64,000 nt of DNA. It comes from Echinococcus granulosus. Lineage: Eukaryota; Platyhelminthes; Cestoda; Cyclophyllidea; Taeniidae. The notes under the pieces were generated by a model. It was not told the DNA's origin and did no database searches. It saw only the letters and a program-made list of their open reading frames with translations. Below are positions 51,281-64,000 of this stretch, piece after piece. The stretch spans positions 58,011-122,010 of the forward strand of contig NW_020170565.1 in NCBI RefSeq assembly GCF_000524195.1, read 5' to 3'. Both the position numbers and the translations under genes were made by a program. Positions within the stretch are counted from its first letter, which is position 1. Each line of letters starts with the position of its first letter.

Positions 51281-52018
51281 ACTGCCTGTTATGAAAAAAC
51301 TTCTCCATTGGATGAAAGTATGCTTAAGGGAAATTAAGTTCAAAATCAGATGGATGGAAACATGCTGATAAAGCAGATTTAATGCAATCTACCTGAAGAT
51401 TGCTTGCCTTGAAATTCTTAACTAAATGGAGGATTGGAGGATTGCTCATCCCTGGACCCGAGGGAATAGCCGAGTAAGGCATATGCAGTGTTTCTTAAAT
51501 TTTGCATATATCACTTGTCTCTGCTCGACATGCCCCATGTCATTCAACGTCAGCCCCATATTCCAAGAAAATAAGAAAAGTAGCCGTCAAGGTGGGTGTG
51601 TTGTGAGGCGAAAAATGCGGGCAAGATGAGTCTAGAAGCTGCCTGTCATGAGGAGAAAAAACAGAACAACTTATTTATCAGAGGAATTTATGATCAAGGT
51701 TAAGAGAAAGTAAGCTTAAAGTTAAGCAGGTAAAAACATGCTGATGAAGCAAGGTGGATTTAATGCAGTCTACTGGAAGAATGCCTACTTTGCGCTTCCG
51801 AAATAAATATGCGATCAGTGATCCTTGGAGGCTTGCTTATGCTTGGACCTGAGGACAAAGCTGAGTGAGGTGCAAGCACTATTTTGAAATTTGGCGTTTG
51901 TCACCTCTCCCTTCGTTAGAATGAACCCTTGACGTGACTTATGTCACTCAACAACTGCAATGTATTTCGAACACACAAGAAATGTAGCTATCAAGGTGGG
52001 TGTCGTTTGTTTTCGCAA
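51281..52018 (+). repeat. diverged 0.36-kb tandem repeat, copy 2
   Basis: Exact copy of 22563-23300. Confidence 0.7.
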
Positions 52019-52104
52019 AGCATGCATAAATGCATGAGTTTCGCCACGATTAAATAAGTAACCGAATTAATGCTTTGATGTAACCAATCGCAAGTTTTAG
52101 AACC

Positions 52105-52127
52105 AAAAAAAAAAAAAAAAAAAAAAA
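52105..52127 (+). repeat. poly-A run (A23), copy 2
   Basis: Same length as the run at 23387-23409. Confidence 0.9.
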
Positions 52128-55100
52128 TAACATGCAAATTAATGCCTCCATCAAATGCGTTGCTTAGGATATTTCAAGTGACTTAGTAAAAGGTTTCTGA
52201 ATTAAGTCCAATTTGCTTGACGCCATTCGCAGCCAGTAAAGCCGTTTTGTTGAACCAAATAGGCAAGAAAATCCAAAACATATCTTTAATGTTCTCTTGT
52301 TACATTTATATGTTTGCAAAAACTAAAATGAAAATGATACCGCAATACTTGATAATGGGCACAAACCACTGTACTTGCTCGCAGTGTCTGGTATGATTAG
52401 ACTGTTTTGAATTGCTCCTCATTCATTTCATTAGGGACCGCATTTGTGAGTGCAGATGGTTGTAGTTGACGACATGAAAATTGCTTTTTCGATCTACAGT
52501 AATTTGGCCTTTTCACACGAGTACCTTCAGAATTCATATTTTAGTGCAATATGCTGCTGATCAAAATACGGCAGATTCAGGGTTCTGCTTTTACTGCATG
52601 GAATGCTCTGCAAATAATGGAAATTGGGGTGCAATGAATGTGCACATGTGGTCAAGTCGTCCCTGTAGGCATTCCTCCATGTACCAAGCTTCATTCTCAC
52701 CTTTCAGTTCGTAGATATATGGCCTAACTTATTTAAATGGAGGAGGCAAAGGACTGATCCACTTAAAAATTATGAGTCTTCGACTATTTTTGTAATTAAA
52801 CATTTGTTATTATAAAGCTGTACACTATTGGTGCAAGATAATTCGTAATGTAAGGCTTGTTAGCTGTTACGAAATTGGATTCATTTGATTTTCAAATTAG
52901 TGTCAAATTGTAACCAGTTATCTGTTTATTTAAAAATAAGTAGAGCTCGTAAAGTGTAATTTATTTTATCATTATTTGTATTTGTTTACGTTCTAGTTTC
53001 CTCCAACGCGATGTCTAGTGTTGTTACTTACCCCTCGCCCTCAAATATTTTGATATATATTTTATAATTAGCCACGGGTACAATAGCATGCGAATGCCTT
53101 ACCATCGTATAAACTTCCTTTCACTTCATTAGCCCTACATGTTTAGGACTCCAGTTATCCTTTTTAAAGTTTCTTATGGTTCCTAAAAAACGTGTTAGGA
53201 TGAGTTTGGAGGGTGTTTGGAATCCCCAAGTGGGTCATTTATGTGTGAGTCCAAGTGTGATTAATGTCACATACTTCCTTAACACTCGATGGCTTTTAAT
53301 TCTTTGCGTGCCTTAACATGTATAGAACAAAGCCTGAAAGATGGCGATAGGGATGAGGAAAGGACTCTTTCTGCTTACCTCCAAAAAATTCATTGGACTT
53401 GACTGGAAAGGCTGCACTGCCACAAATTTGCATTTTATTAAACCTTATTTGTTAGCATTCAACAAGTCATTTCTAAAATTTAATCTTTGGTGTCTCAACA
53501 GCAAATACTTATGGTATTATGAACAGTATGCAAAAGAATGCAGATGAGTTGTCCTACCTTGTAAAGTTATTCACTACCTAATTCTAAAGAGCAAAGGTAC
53601 ACCAAAATATTCACAGAAATGATTTTACGCACAAGAGATAATCATATCGACTACGGATTTGTGGGCAGTTGGCCGGTTGACTTGCATGAGATTTAGGCCG
53701 CATTCGGATAAAACGATACTTCTACATATGACATTAAATATCAATGATTTCTTAACAAGAAACATTTCAATGGGGCTTTTGAAGGCCACGAAATATGCCA
53801 AACACAGTAATAAGCGATAAGCGGAATGGTTTTAAACTTGACTCCATAAAAAACACTATAACCTCAAAAATCATTCCTTTGCATACTTACAACTGCTAAA
53901 AAGGATTTTCTCCAAGTTCCGGGTAAGGGTTAAAGCAGGACTGCTTCTTTTATTCTGCAGACTGATTGCTGTGCACTCAATTAAGTAGTTGCCGTAAATG
54001 GGTGATAACATGGAGAAGCCAATGTAAAAGCACAAGTGGATGGAAGTTATAATGTTACCGTCTTCTAGCAATGAAAAGAGCACGTGGCAAAATTATTGGG
54101 GCATGTTTTGAGCACTTCACCATATGTGCTATTCTTTTAACCCTGTCATTAAAGATCACATGCATTTTTTGTTAAAGGTCAGAAATTTGGTCACCTTCTC
54201 CACTGTCCAAGCCACGAATGAGCTTAAGGTGTCACTGTCACTAAGATGACACCACCTCAGTTAACATTACCGTTTAGCTGGAAGGTCAGAAAGCAAAGTT
54301 TTTCCAGCTGACTAGAAAAATTAGCAGTCTATACGAATTCTCCCTTTTAGACCTTGCCAATAGATATCGATAAGCTCTACTATCTTAGGTCATGTCCCAA
54401 ATATGCCCAAGTCAGGAATTACGACGAAAATAAGCAGTTACTGCTGACGCTACGAAGGGCAAAGAGAACGTGTAGGCTTACCAAGATTTACTCCGATAAA
54501 AGCACTAAAAGTCCACTTTTGCAACTGGCATCAGTGAAGTGAATTGCAATTACCAGCTTACACACCACAATTTTACCTGACGAAAGTAAGAGCACATCCA
54601 GGCTTGGTAGAAATTCTCATCTACTTGGAGGAATGGTTTGCCAACACGATAGTATCAGGCGCAATCAGATAAAGGCAACTTATTACTGTCCCTTGTTTTC
54701 TTGATAATTAAAGTTAATTTTAAAAATTAATTATAAGGTTTTTGGGTTAGTAAATCGGCGGCCACAATGCACATAATATAAATTTTTGCTTAAGGAAGGA
54801 TTTACCCTTATGTAACACCAAATATATGCATTTATTTGGGACGCCTGTACCTCATAACCGTTATCTGATTATCATCACGATAAATTATTAAGTAAATTGA
54901 TGAGTGTACATGGGCAACTAATTAAGTATTCGTCCTTTTGCCGATGTTCTGCAGTAGATTAATATTAGAAAGACTCGGCTTTTTGTGACAACGCTGAACT
55001 TAACAATTATTTGTGCGCATTTGTCACCTGGGAACATCGGTGAGCGTGGAGTACGAAGGCAGTGAAGCAGCCTTTTACAGAATAAGGTAGTTCAGCCGTG

Positions 55101-58100
55101 CGGACAGATCTGACTGTGATGAGATTATATTGTGTCTATGCAGAATGTTGTATTGGTACATTTCTACATTACAACCCAATTCATTATGGCATCGCTTCTT
55201 GTTTGTAGTAGTATAAAGTGAGGGTTTCCTTCCTAATGTTAATATTACCTAATGCGAAGTGAGTTGCTGATTATGTATGATCACAAAATGAAAATAGGGC
55301 ACTAAGAATGGAGATCGAATGCAGGCTGTGAACGAATATCACACCAGAGCTGGAGAAGTGGTAAGTCTATACCCACCAACCAAAGCCACGGAAATGCTCA
55401 AACTTGAGACAATTGCAATTACTTTGCATTCTATTCTACCAAGCAAACCGCACATGTCGCCAAGGATGCGCTTTTTATCAAAGTCGAGAGAGTAATTAGT
55501 TGGATGAAGGAGCACTTAACCTCTATATAGTTCTTAATGTCAATGCTCCATTCTCACTATGTGATCCAACGTCACCAACTCTGGACATCGCATCAATTGA
55601 TTGAGATGTCATTGTCGGGGCTTCTCACTTTTCAGTATCGCTTGGCTGATCTATAATGCATTGCGGAAAACAAAAATGCAGTATTAGGCCACTTGATGAG
55701 ACATAACTTACCTATACAAAAATACTCACCCTACCATAGCTTGTAAATCATATGAGTAGCAACAGGGACTTTTAAATGGATTGTGCCGAACTGGACACCT
55801 TAGTGTCAGCGATAAATCCTACACAACGGATAAAGAATTTACTTTATGCGAAGACTGCTTAATAATCCTGCAAATGTTATGCGTTTTCACATGTTTAATC
55901 CGAGTAATTGGTGCAATTTAGTATTGGTAAAGTTGGGAAGTCTTAGTGGAGGACAATGCTGAACTACCTTTACTAACACGCTGGTTTTGCATTCTTAGAA
56001 AATGCATTGTGCTTGACATTAATAAATAAGCCAATGGTCCCAAAAGTGAATATTAGCAATCATATAATTTGTTAACCCCTTGCTAACCTGGGTGGGCAAT
56101 TCGGTCTCCACAGGTTGTACTTCCATTCTGCGGCATGATCGTCATCCTGTGTTGATCGACTTCTCGCTCTTGTGTTGCCTAATAATGTATTTTTATTCAT
56201 TAAGCTTAATCTTAATGCGGTTTCAGCCAGGACTCTTGATACTACAGCCTTTTTGCTTTAATGGGAAGAAGATAATGTGACGTCTACTTGTTGCACATTT
56301 GGCTGGCCTTAACGTATAGCCGCAAATGCGGCGTGATGGTGATCGCGACTAAAATCAAAGCACCAGTGATAATTTTGTATCCAACTTTTGAAGAGCATTT
56401 CTTTCGTTAGCTTAACATTGTAGAGATTTATAAATTTTCTATGTAATTGGCTGCTTTGATGGAAAGGTAGTAATTAAGATTCTGTGAAATAGACAAACAG
56501 GGAGAAAGCATCCGTTGTAAAGCAATTTGCTATAAATTTGAGATTCAAGCTGAATGCGCTAAATTGCTTAACATGTTTAGTGCCATAGGCTGTTAGCAGG
56601 CAAGACGCAGCATTTACTAGGATTTACTCGAGGCAATTACTTGCAGTATAAGCAGTCAAAGTGAAGATTAGCAATCGCTTTTGCTGAATTTATTTCAGCT
56701 AATGGAAATGGCAAAGAGAACTCAATTAAAGGTATTTATTTATTAAACAAAATCAAATCATTTGTGACCAAGCTTTAAAAACAAAGTTAATGTTCAACTT
56801 CTGGAAATTATCAAATCGAATAATAGAACCCAGTTGAACCATAAGAGCAGACAAGCGCTTGGTCTAAGTGATGGCTTAGAAGCGTGCCTGCATCTGTCAC
56901 GATTGCAATGCCTTTAATGTTTTACAAAATGCTGACATAAATTTTGGAATAATTTGTAAGGAGGTAATGGATGTGATGTCCCTGATCTCCTAATCGCCTT
57001 TCAGACTAACAGTATGATTATCATTTTTCTGCGGAATAGAATCGACATGCATGCCTAAGAACAAATGAAAATCACTGGAAATTATAAGCAAAAAATATGT
57101 GGGTATGGCTGTCCGGTATGCTTAGACGACTTTTAACTTTGTAGTAAAGTTAATGTTTGCAGTACCTAATCATCATGTGTTTATAGCTGTAAAGTTACTT
57201 TTTTATAAGCTAACATTAGCCATTAGCCATAATAATAAGCCAAATTTAGTGTTCCCCACGGTTTCTTAGATATTTGCTTTTTCACGCTAACTTAGGCCAA
57301 GTGTATAAGCATAAAATGAAAGATAACTTGTTGCTTGCTGAATGATGCTTACTCTCAATAACCAACTAACAGTGTTTTGCAATTTATGAATTTAGCTGTT
57401 GTCAGTGTTTTAAATCTGTTTAAATATCCGCTCTGATAGGTTTGCTGTCAATTACTAAATGTGCAATGATGCGTTACAGAACGTTTCTCCTTGTGCTGAA
57501 ACATCTAGTATATATGTGCACTATGGCATTTCCAATTGAAGACTTAAGGTAACTATTACTTGATTTCTTGCTTTCAATCATTCCACAATATCATTTCCTG
57601 CAGCTAACCAAATTATTAATATTTTTCAAGTGTCAAAGAAACGTCGCCAACTCTGTAAGACGAATCATGTATGCTTGGAAACAATAACTCCATGGAAGTA
57701 AATATTGTGCAAAAGTTATTTTCTGAATTAACGAACACACGAGTGAAAAACTCGTCAACAAGTTGTTGCCTCAGCGATCAATCTACCACTCGAAAGTTTT
57801 TAGTCAATGAACACTGGAATACGTAAGGAAACAGTAACACAGAACTCAGCTTATTACTCACAATAAACCTCCATATTTTTTTATTTTGCTATTTTGTTCG
57901 ATTTAAAGACGTTAGTTTCTTTGTCTTGCTATTTGCTAATGTTTCTTCATTTCTGAAACATGGGCGACATAGTGGACTTTTTAGAGTGGGATAACGTATT
58001 ACGATTTGAATGTCACTTCTCAGCTAATTGTAAATGGTTAGCATATCATAAAATCGCCAAGAATGAACCGATCCTTTGCATCCTCACTTATAGTGTGCTA

Positions 58101-61100
58101 TTTATCAGGACATCTGTTACTTAATGTCAAATAAGTCTGTAACGTAAATATCTCACTGCATGCACACCATGCTAAAAGTGTTACTTACGTTACTGCATAC
58201 CTATACTTCCTATTCTTATATTATGAGAAGTTTTGTGCACCTCTAAATTTAAATTATATTCGAGCACGCTATCATTGATCTCTTTTTCATTAAAGCCGGC
58301 AAAGTGCCGTAGATTTTAATAATACATCGCAGAGTCAGTTTAACTGCGTAATATGCAATAGGGATTTTAACTGTAAGATTAATAATTGTTGATTATGTCC
58401 AAAAACATCATGATGCACACTATGTCGTTCAAAAGCAAAAGTATATTTTATGGGAAACGCAGATTGTTAGTTGGTATTCGATTGCACGGATTACAGTGTA
58501 AATGGCAATTACTACGAGTTGGTACATTTAAAAAATTGCTTATTTAATTGTCACGGGCCATTAGGCCATGCTAAGGCTGCAGCGTCCATTACAAATTACG
58601 TACGCACAAATGTGACAATTGAGCGGCTTGCAAGTGACTGCGCTACGCAATAAAATAAACTCAAATTTCGGAAAACACAGAAAATGCAGCATCGTTTAAG
58701 TTTTGTCAATCAGAATGCATTTTTAAATTGAATAACTTAGTTGTAAAAATACCGCATGTAAATCACTACGCTTTGTCAAAGCATTTGAAGATGGCAGATA
58801 TCTCTTTCAGATTTTTATTGTAAGGTCATGTCTTTGGTAAGATGGTCAAAAATACACGTTTAACTAAACCTAACATAATGAGTTTTATGTAATAGACCAA
58901 GGTGCAGATGTCAGTATTGACTACCAGAAATAGGAGAGCCAAATTCACAGCAGAAAATCACGTTAACTTCTGACTGGCATATAAAGCATATGGCATTAAT
59001 GGCAGATGAGTGCGTTTCTGAAAAAGCTAATTGTAAACTACCTTGTGTTCTTCGGCCTAGATTGGAATGGACAGCAAAAGACGATCATTACAGGTCAACG
59101 CATTTATTTCGGCAAAGCTTTAAATACTCTAATTTTGCACAATATCTTAGCTACACCTATACACCTTCCTCTACTTTTGATTATTTACACGGAAGATGGG
59201 ACAAAAATGCCTGTGCAAATATTGCTAACCTCTGCATTTTCGTTTTACTTTCACTTTCGTTTGGCTCACACACTGTAAAATAGTGACAAGTTTAATCATA
59301 TAAATCGGTGCGATCTGGAAAATCCCGGCCTTTCTTTTCACATCGCTGCTTCGACTAGTTGCCTCACCCTATGCTGATCAAAAGCGCTGATCTATCACAA
59401 GTGTGAATGTACATGAATGGATTTATTCACAACTCTCACAAAAAGTCGTCTTCACAGTACCATTCCGTCACGTTTCACGAGTTAAGCACCCGCACAGCAT
59501 AAAGACGCATTGAACGTAGAAATGCCATTGGGAACCACGGAATGAGCTCCACTACACCTAGGACCTTTACCTAGCGATACAAGGTGGTTATTGCTAATTT
59601 TAGGCAATGAAAACATTCTGCAAACATTCGCAAATTTAGGAGAGGGTGATAGTTAATACCGTAAACATGGCAGGATCTATGTGGAAAACCATAAACGAAA
59701 TTATGTCACTAAATTGACTTCTTTTTTCTCTCTTAAATTCACCTCCAGTTGCAAGGCTTCCCATTCCATAAAAACCTCCTTAATTATGTAAGTAATGTAA
59801 TGAATCAATGGAGTTTGATGTAGTGATATATTGTTCAATACCATTTCCTCATGATCCAAAAAATGCACCAGGAGCTTCAAATCAGTAGCGTTTTACCTTG
59901 GAGGAATATCATCGCAAAATTGCAACATCGGCCTTGCAAGTAATCACAAACAATAGGATCAACTTCAGGTGAGTTATTCAAAGATAAATAGTCATAAGAG
60001 GAAGGCGAAGGGAGGTTAGCATAAATATGCACGTTTTCTGTTCAACATAATAATAACGGAGCAACTTTCTTGTCTTTTAATCACGTTACATCCTAAAAAT
60101 GAATACAAATGAGAATTCATTCACCCAAGTCAGAGGTATTTCTCTAGGATGCCTTACAGTCTTAGAAGCAGAGTTAGGAGCGCTAAGCAAATGAATCAAA
60201 TTGCAAATTTCAAACATTATAATTTAGGGATCCTTGCTCCATAAAGAATATTGGTCGGTGGCAATTAATTCCTTTGATGTGATTATCGTACAATAAATAA
60301 TTTTGGACATTTTTTGGTCCTGCGTAAACCAATGCCTCCTAAGTTAAGTTTGAAGGAGGTAATAATAGGTACTTCAACATAACAGTCACCCGGAATCTGT
60401 CCAACAAAGATTTCATAAAATTCGCAAAGGCGCTTTCTAAAAACACAACACTATAAATGCAACTTGACAGAAATCAGTTAAGAAATTGCGCCTACGAGGG
60501 TTTCAACTCATTGTCTGTTGAGTAACACCCATGCTTCTCTTACTGTCACGTCAAATTTTAATTTAAAGAGCATAAAATTTGAACACATTTTGGGCTTTGC
60601 GATACAATGACAAAAAGTCTCACCGTCTTCGGTGCTTTCTAAATCCAAAATATTCCTTACTCCTATTTACCAAAGTATTTATTGAGTCCCTGTATCCTGC
60701 CAGCTACCTTTCTGATAATAGCCATAACAATCACATGTGCTGATACAGCTCATTCTCCCCCACGACCCACACAGGCTTCTTCACTTTGGCATGTCCTCCA
60801 TTGTTTGAAGTGTGTCAGATGCCTGTACAAATGTCTACTTGTCTGCCTACTTAATTTCAAAATATCAGTCAAATTTAACAGCGGACTAAATGTGGTGTCA
60901 TATACTTTCCCTAACTAAAGTAATTCGCATCGGGTTTATGCATTTCCACTCAGTACCCAAAATTTATAACTGATGCAAAGCTTATATTTTGTGGATTACT
61001 CCTTAGCCAAAGTGGAACTAGGATAATGTGCATATGTCAAAAGGAAAGTTTATGCTAATTCACTTTGTAGGAAGTTGACGTAAATTTGTCGCGCGTTCCC

Positions 61101-62077
61101 TAAAAGTGTGTTCAGGTGGACAGGCTTGACACCACTATCAAAGCGTTGGCCCTCATTCGTGTTTACTTTGTATAATTTAATCATCAGATGTAAGAGACAC
61201 GCATTTGATTTTACTTGCATCATGTTTTATATTTATTGCTCTAATTTTTCTCTGATCATTGCGTCATCTCTTCACTTCGGCAATCTTGAAGTGAGAGTTG
61301 ATGATTTTTGGGGTATTGCATCTTTTCTCATATCATGATGATCTAAAGTTGTGCAAAAGGACGAATTTTAGTATGGAGCACAAGGGCTGATGAGCGGCAA
61401 GCGTTTCCCAAAGGCCACAGCGCGGAGCAGAAGTGTAGTATTTGGGGCCTCAGGCCTGCATGTCATTCAACACATGGCTAGACTACACATCAAGTCACCA
61501 CAGTATCGTACCAACGTTGAGTGATTTTGGTGTCAGTTTGTCTAAACTAAGGAAACCATGACAATAAGTTCAAAAAATTTACATTGTATAAATTCATATA
61601 CCAAAACTTAAAAACAATTGGCATTATGTAGTTTACTAGGGTATGTATGCTTTACTAACTTACCTTAAGCTAATTAAGACTGTATTTTAAGGATTTGGCT
61701 GCAATGAACGGATTTCATACTTGCAGTGCTTAAGGATGTCACACTACTAATTAACCTAGCCATTACCTCTCCCATTTCCAACAATTTGCTTTCAGTAGTC
61801 GGCATCAAGTATGGTCAAGAGGAGTGATGTATGTGTATATGAAGCGGTTTTGGTTCTGCTCATCTGTGTGTATCAAGATTTAACAATGTGCTCATCTTGT
61901 TGATTCAGGTAAAGGTCACTTTTACTTGATTTGTGCAGTTACACTCTCAACTTATCCAAAATGCCGGATGATGCCCGTAATTCACCGAACAATCCACTGC
62001 GCTGCCATAAAGCAAAAATCTCAGAGAAGTGCAATTTATGCACTATATAAATATATTTTTTCCCAAAAATTTGATAG

Positions 62078-62402
62078 GTCACCTAAGAGATGCAGTGCCG
62101 TAGAATCGGTAGGTGCAACTCCATACATCAGCGAGACAGACAGTGGAATGAAAATGGAAGAAGACAATAAGTGGAAGAGCGACATTTATGATGAACTTCC
62201 AGAGGAGTTCATTGTAGTGCGTCATGTAGAGAGGATGGGTGGCGGCATGTTTAAACTCGAAAGTCTTCAATATCCACATGGCCAGGTTGAGAATGAGGAG
62301 AAAAGTGATCATGGTACGACCCGGTTTCTCAGCCAGCTAGTCCGAGGTAGCACCTTGTCGCCGCAAGGCTTCCACAATAAGCAGCACCTTCATATGTGGT
62401 GA
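62078..62402 (+). CDS. unrecognised acidic exon candidate, copy 2
   Basis: Exact copy of 33360-33684. Confidence 0.35.
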
Positions 62403-64000
62403 TAGTGGATTATTTACAAGTAAGAAAATACGTTAATTCGGGTTTGACAGCATATGAAAAAATTTGAACTTCAACTTACTCGATGGGTTTTGATTGTGAA
62501 GCTGTCTTAAGGAATACCTGACAATGAGATGTTTGTCCTGCTTTCATTTGATTTATGATGAACACAAATGCGATTGGTAAAAATGCATTTGTTTGCAGTA
62601 AACAATTTCTACTTCAAAACGACCATCTGTTACATGCAATATCCTTTTTCAAATTTTTAGGGTGGTTCACTTTTGCAATTTGATTTGCATTCTATGCATT
62701 AAAGCTTTGTCTTTGGTGTCTGGTAAAGTCCAAAATTACTCACTTACGAACTTAGGTGCATTAAAGCAAACCCGGCACGTGTCGACATCCAAGTATTTAA
62801 CTGATGAGGTGAAGTCTCAATTTTCCTTTTACAATGCCCTGATGGAATCGGTAGAAGTGACTCTTAAATCCAATTTACTGACATGTGGTGGATAGTAGGT
62901 GTTTTTGCAGGTTCTCTAACGTGAATGTCATCATTGGACTACAATGATGTGAATGTGGTACATTAATGGCAGTTTCCGTGCTTTTGACCCAAGACAATGC
63001 ACAAAGTGAACTTTGCTTACGTTTTTAAAGGGGAGGTCACTCAGAGCATGACGTGGAAGGCAAGGGTTATTCAGGGATGAAAAACTTGTGACTTATTTCG
63101 AAAAAATTTTTTTGGCATAGCATTTGACCTCAGAAGTGCTTGTCCATGTGGAATCACAGGTTTTTGTTTCAAAGTTACATCTTCCCTTATTTATGTATTT
63201 GATTAGTTAATGAGAAGGCCACATTTCCACACCTGCGAATTCAGCTTGGTTAAAGTATTACTATCTAGGATCAAATTTAGTGCACAAGAGATCCAAGTAA
63301 CACGGTTAGTAATATATGTAAAGATAAATTATTAAGTTAACAACTATAATTTAGGAAAATTTGCTTAGGTGCACCGTTTAAGAACCATTTTCCAAAACGG
63401 CTGTTTTGAGCCTTATTTGAAATATTCTTCACTGCTTGCAATGAATATTTTCATTACCCATGCAGATTCCCTTAATTTATTGTAGAAATAACAAGACTTC
63501 ACATAGCGCCGTCTTTGAGGCCTTAGGGCGCACGGAAATTTATTACTCGACTAACAAATGAGCATCACAAGGCTGGAATGTCGCCTAATTCAGATTGTTA
63601 GGCACTTTAATTAATGCTAGCGTCTTGGTGTCATCAGATCCTAAATTTCTTTTGCACACAGTAAAGTGAGCAAAACAATTAATGAAATCCAAAATACGTT
63701 ATATAACTAAACTTATTTAATGTTTTGGCTGATAGTTCAGCTTTGCATTTATCTACACGGTCAAATAAGATGCTAGAAAGTGGACGAATTCTTGATGGCA
63801 TCAAGTTCTGGCCAGCCAGCAGTAGGATGTCCCTATCAGTAGTGCAATTTTCTCAAATCTTATGTAAGTAGAGGATGCTAAAGAATGTGGCGAAGGCATA
63901 CTATAAGCACTTGAGTTTAGCCTTAACGTGTGGAACAAGTTCGGCACATTTCGATTTGGTTTTCCATTGTTAGATTTGCGAAAAGACTCAGGCAGCAAGT

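Larger units (their letters stand above)
35283..64000 (+). repeat. 28,718-bp direct repeat, copy 2
   Basis: This is the second copy of the unit, head to tail with the first. It ends exactly at the last base of the window: 6564 plus two times 28,718 is 64000. Every feature listed for copy 1 recurs here at plus 28,718. The exact coincidence with the window edge and the lack of any seen difference make a duplicated contig end or extraction error a live alternative to a real tandem duplication. Confidence 0.97.

Noticed and set aside
35283..64000. Treating copy-2 frames as independent evidence for coding
   Set aside because: The copies are identical where checked, so conservation between them says nothing about selection.
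6..64000. CRISPR arrays, bacterial operons, tRNA or rRNA genes
   Set aside because: No regularly spaced short repeats, no clustered intergenic-free genes and no cloverleaf or rRNA core sequence were recognised on either strand. The gene structure is eukaryotic.

Overview
The window looks like animal nuclear DNA: AT-rich, short phase-matched exons, GT-AG introns, no operons or Shine-Dalgarno-type sites, and decayed Ty3/gypsy retrotransposon pieces. The best organism guess is a tapeworm, probably a taeniid (Echinococcus/Taenia type). This rests on one complete three-exon gene with the layout of the taeniid host-protective oncosphere antigens (EG95/45W/TSOL18 type): signal peptide, one fibronectin type III (FnIII) domain and a C-terminal hydrophobic tail, split by two phase-1 introns. 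That assignment is inference from architecture; no database search was possible.

Layout. Positions 1-5 are Ns, so the sequence starts at a gap. Positions 6-6564 are single copy. They hold a degenerate plus-strand paralogue of the antigen FnIII exon (125-475), a flank segment (1362-2390) that is a diverged copy of the antigen gene's own 3' flank, and several GC-richer minus-strand exons of an immunoglobulin-superfamily gene (about 6282 down to 929).

From 6565 to 64000 the window is two direct copies of one 28,718-bp unit: copy 1 is 6565-35282 and copy 2 is 35283-64000. No difference was seen anywhere I compared, including homopolymer lengths. The second copy ends exactly at the last base of the window, which raises the possibility of an assembly or extraction artefact rather than a young tandem duplication.

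Each unit contains, in order: a dead gypsy integrase fragment on the minus strand, the intact antigen-like gene, its paralogous 3' flank, an inverted frame-disrupted FnIII exon of the same type, an unrecognised plus-strand coding candidate with a 66-bp intron, a second gypsy scrap, two FnIII-like exon fragments, a diverged 0.36-kb tandem repeat and a poly-A run. About 10 kb of AT-rich DNA without a convincing gene follows, then a last unrecognised plus-strand exon candidate.

Taken together this reads as a cluster of FnIII secreted-antigen genes and relics in both orientations, built by repeated local duplication. Only the three-exon antigen gene (present twice) can be called complete. The other exons are partial gene models seen by eye.
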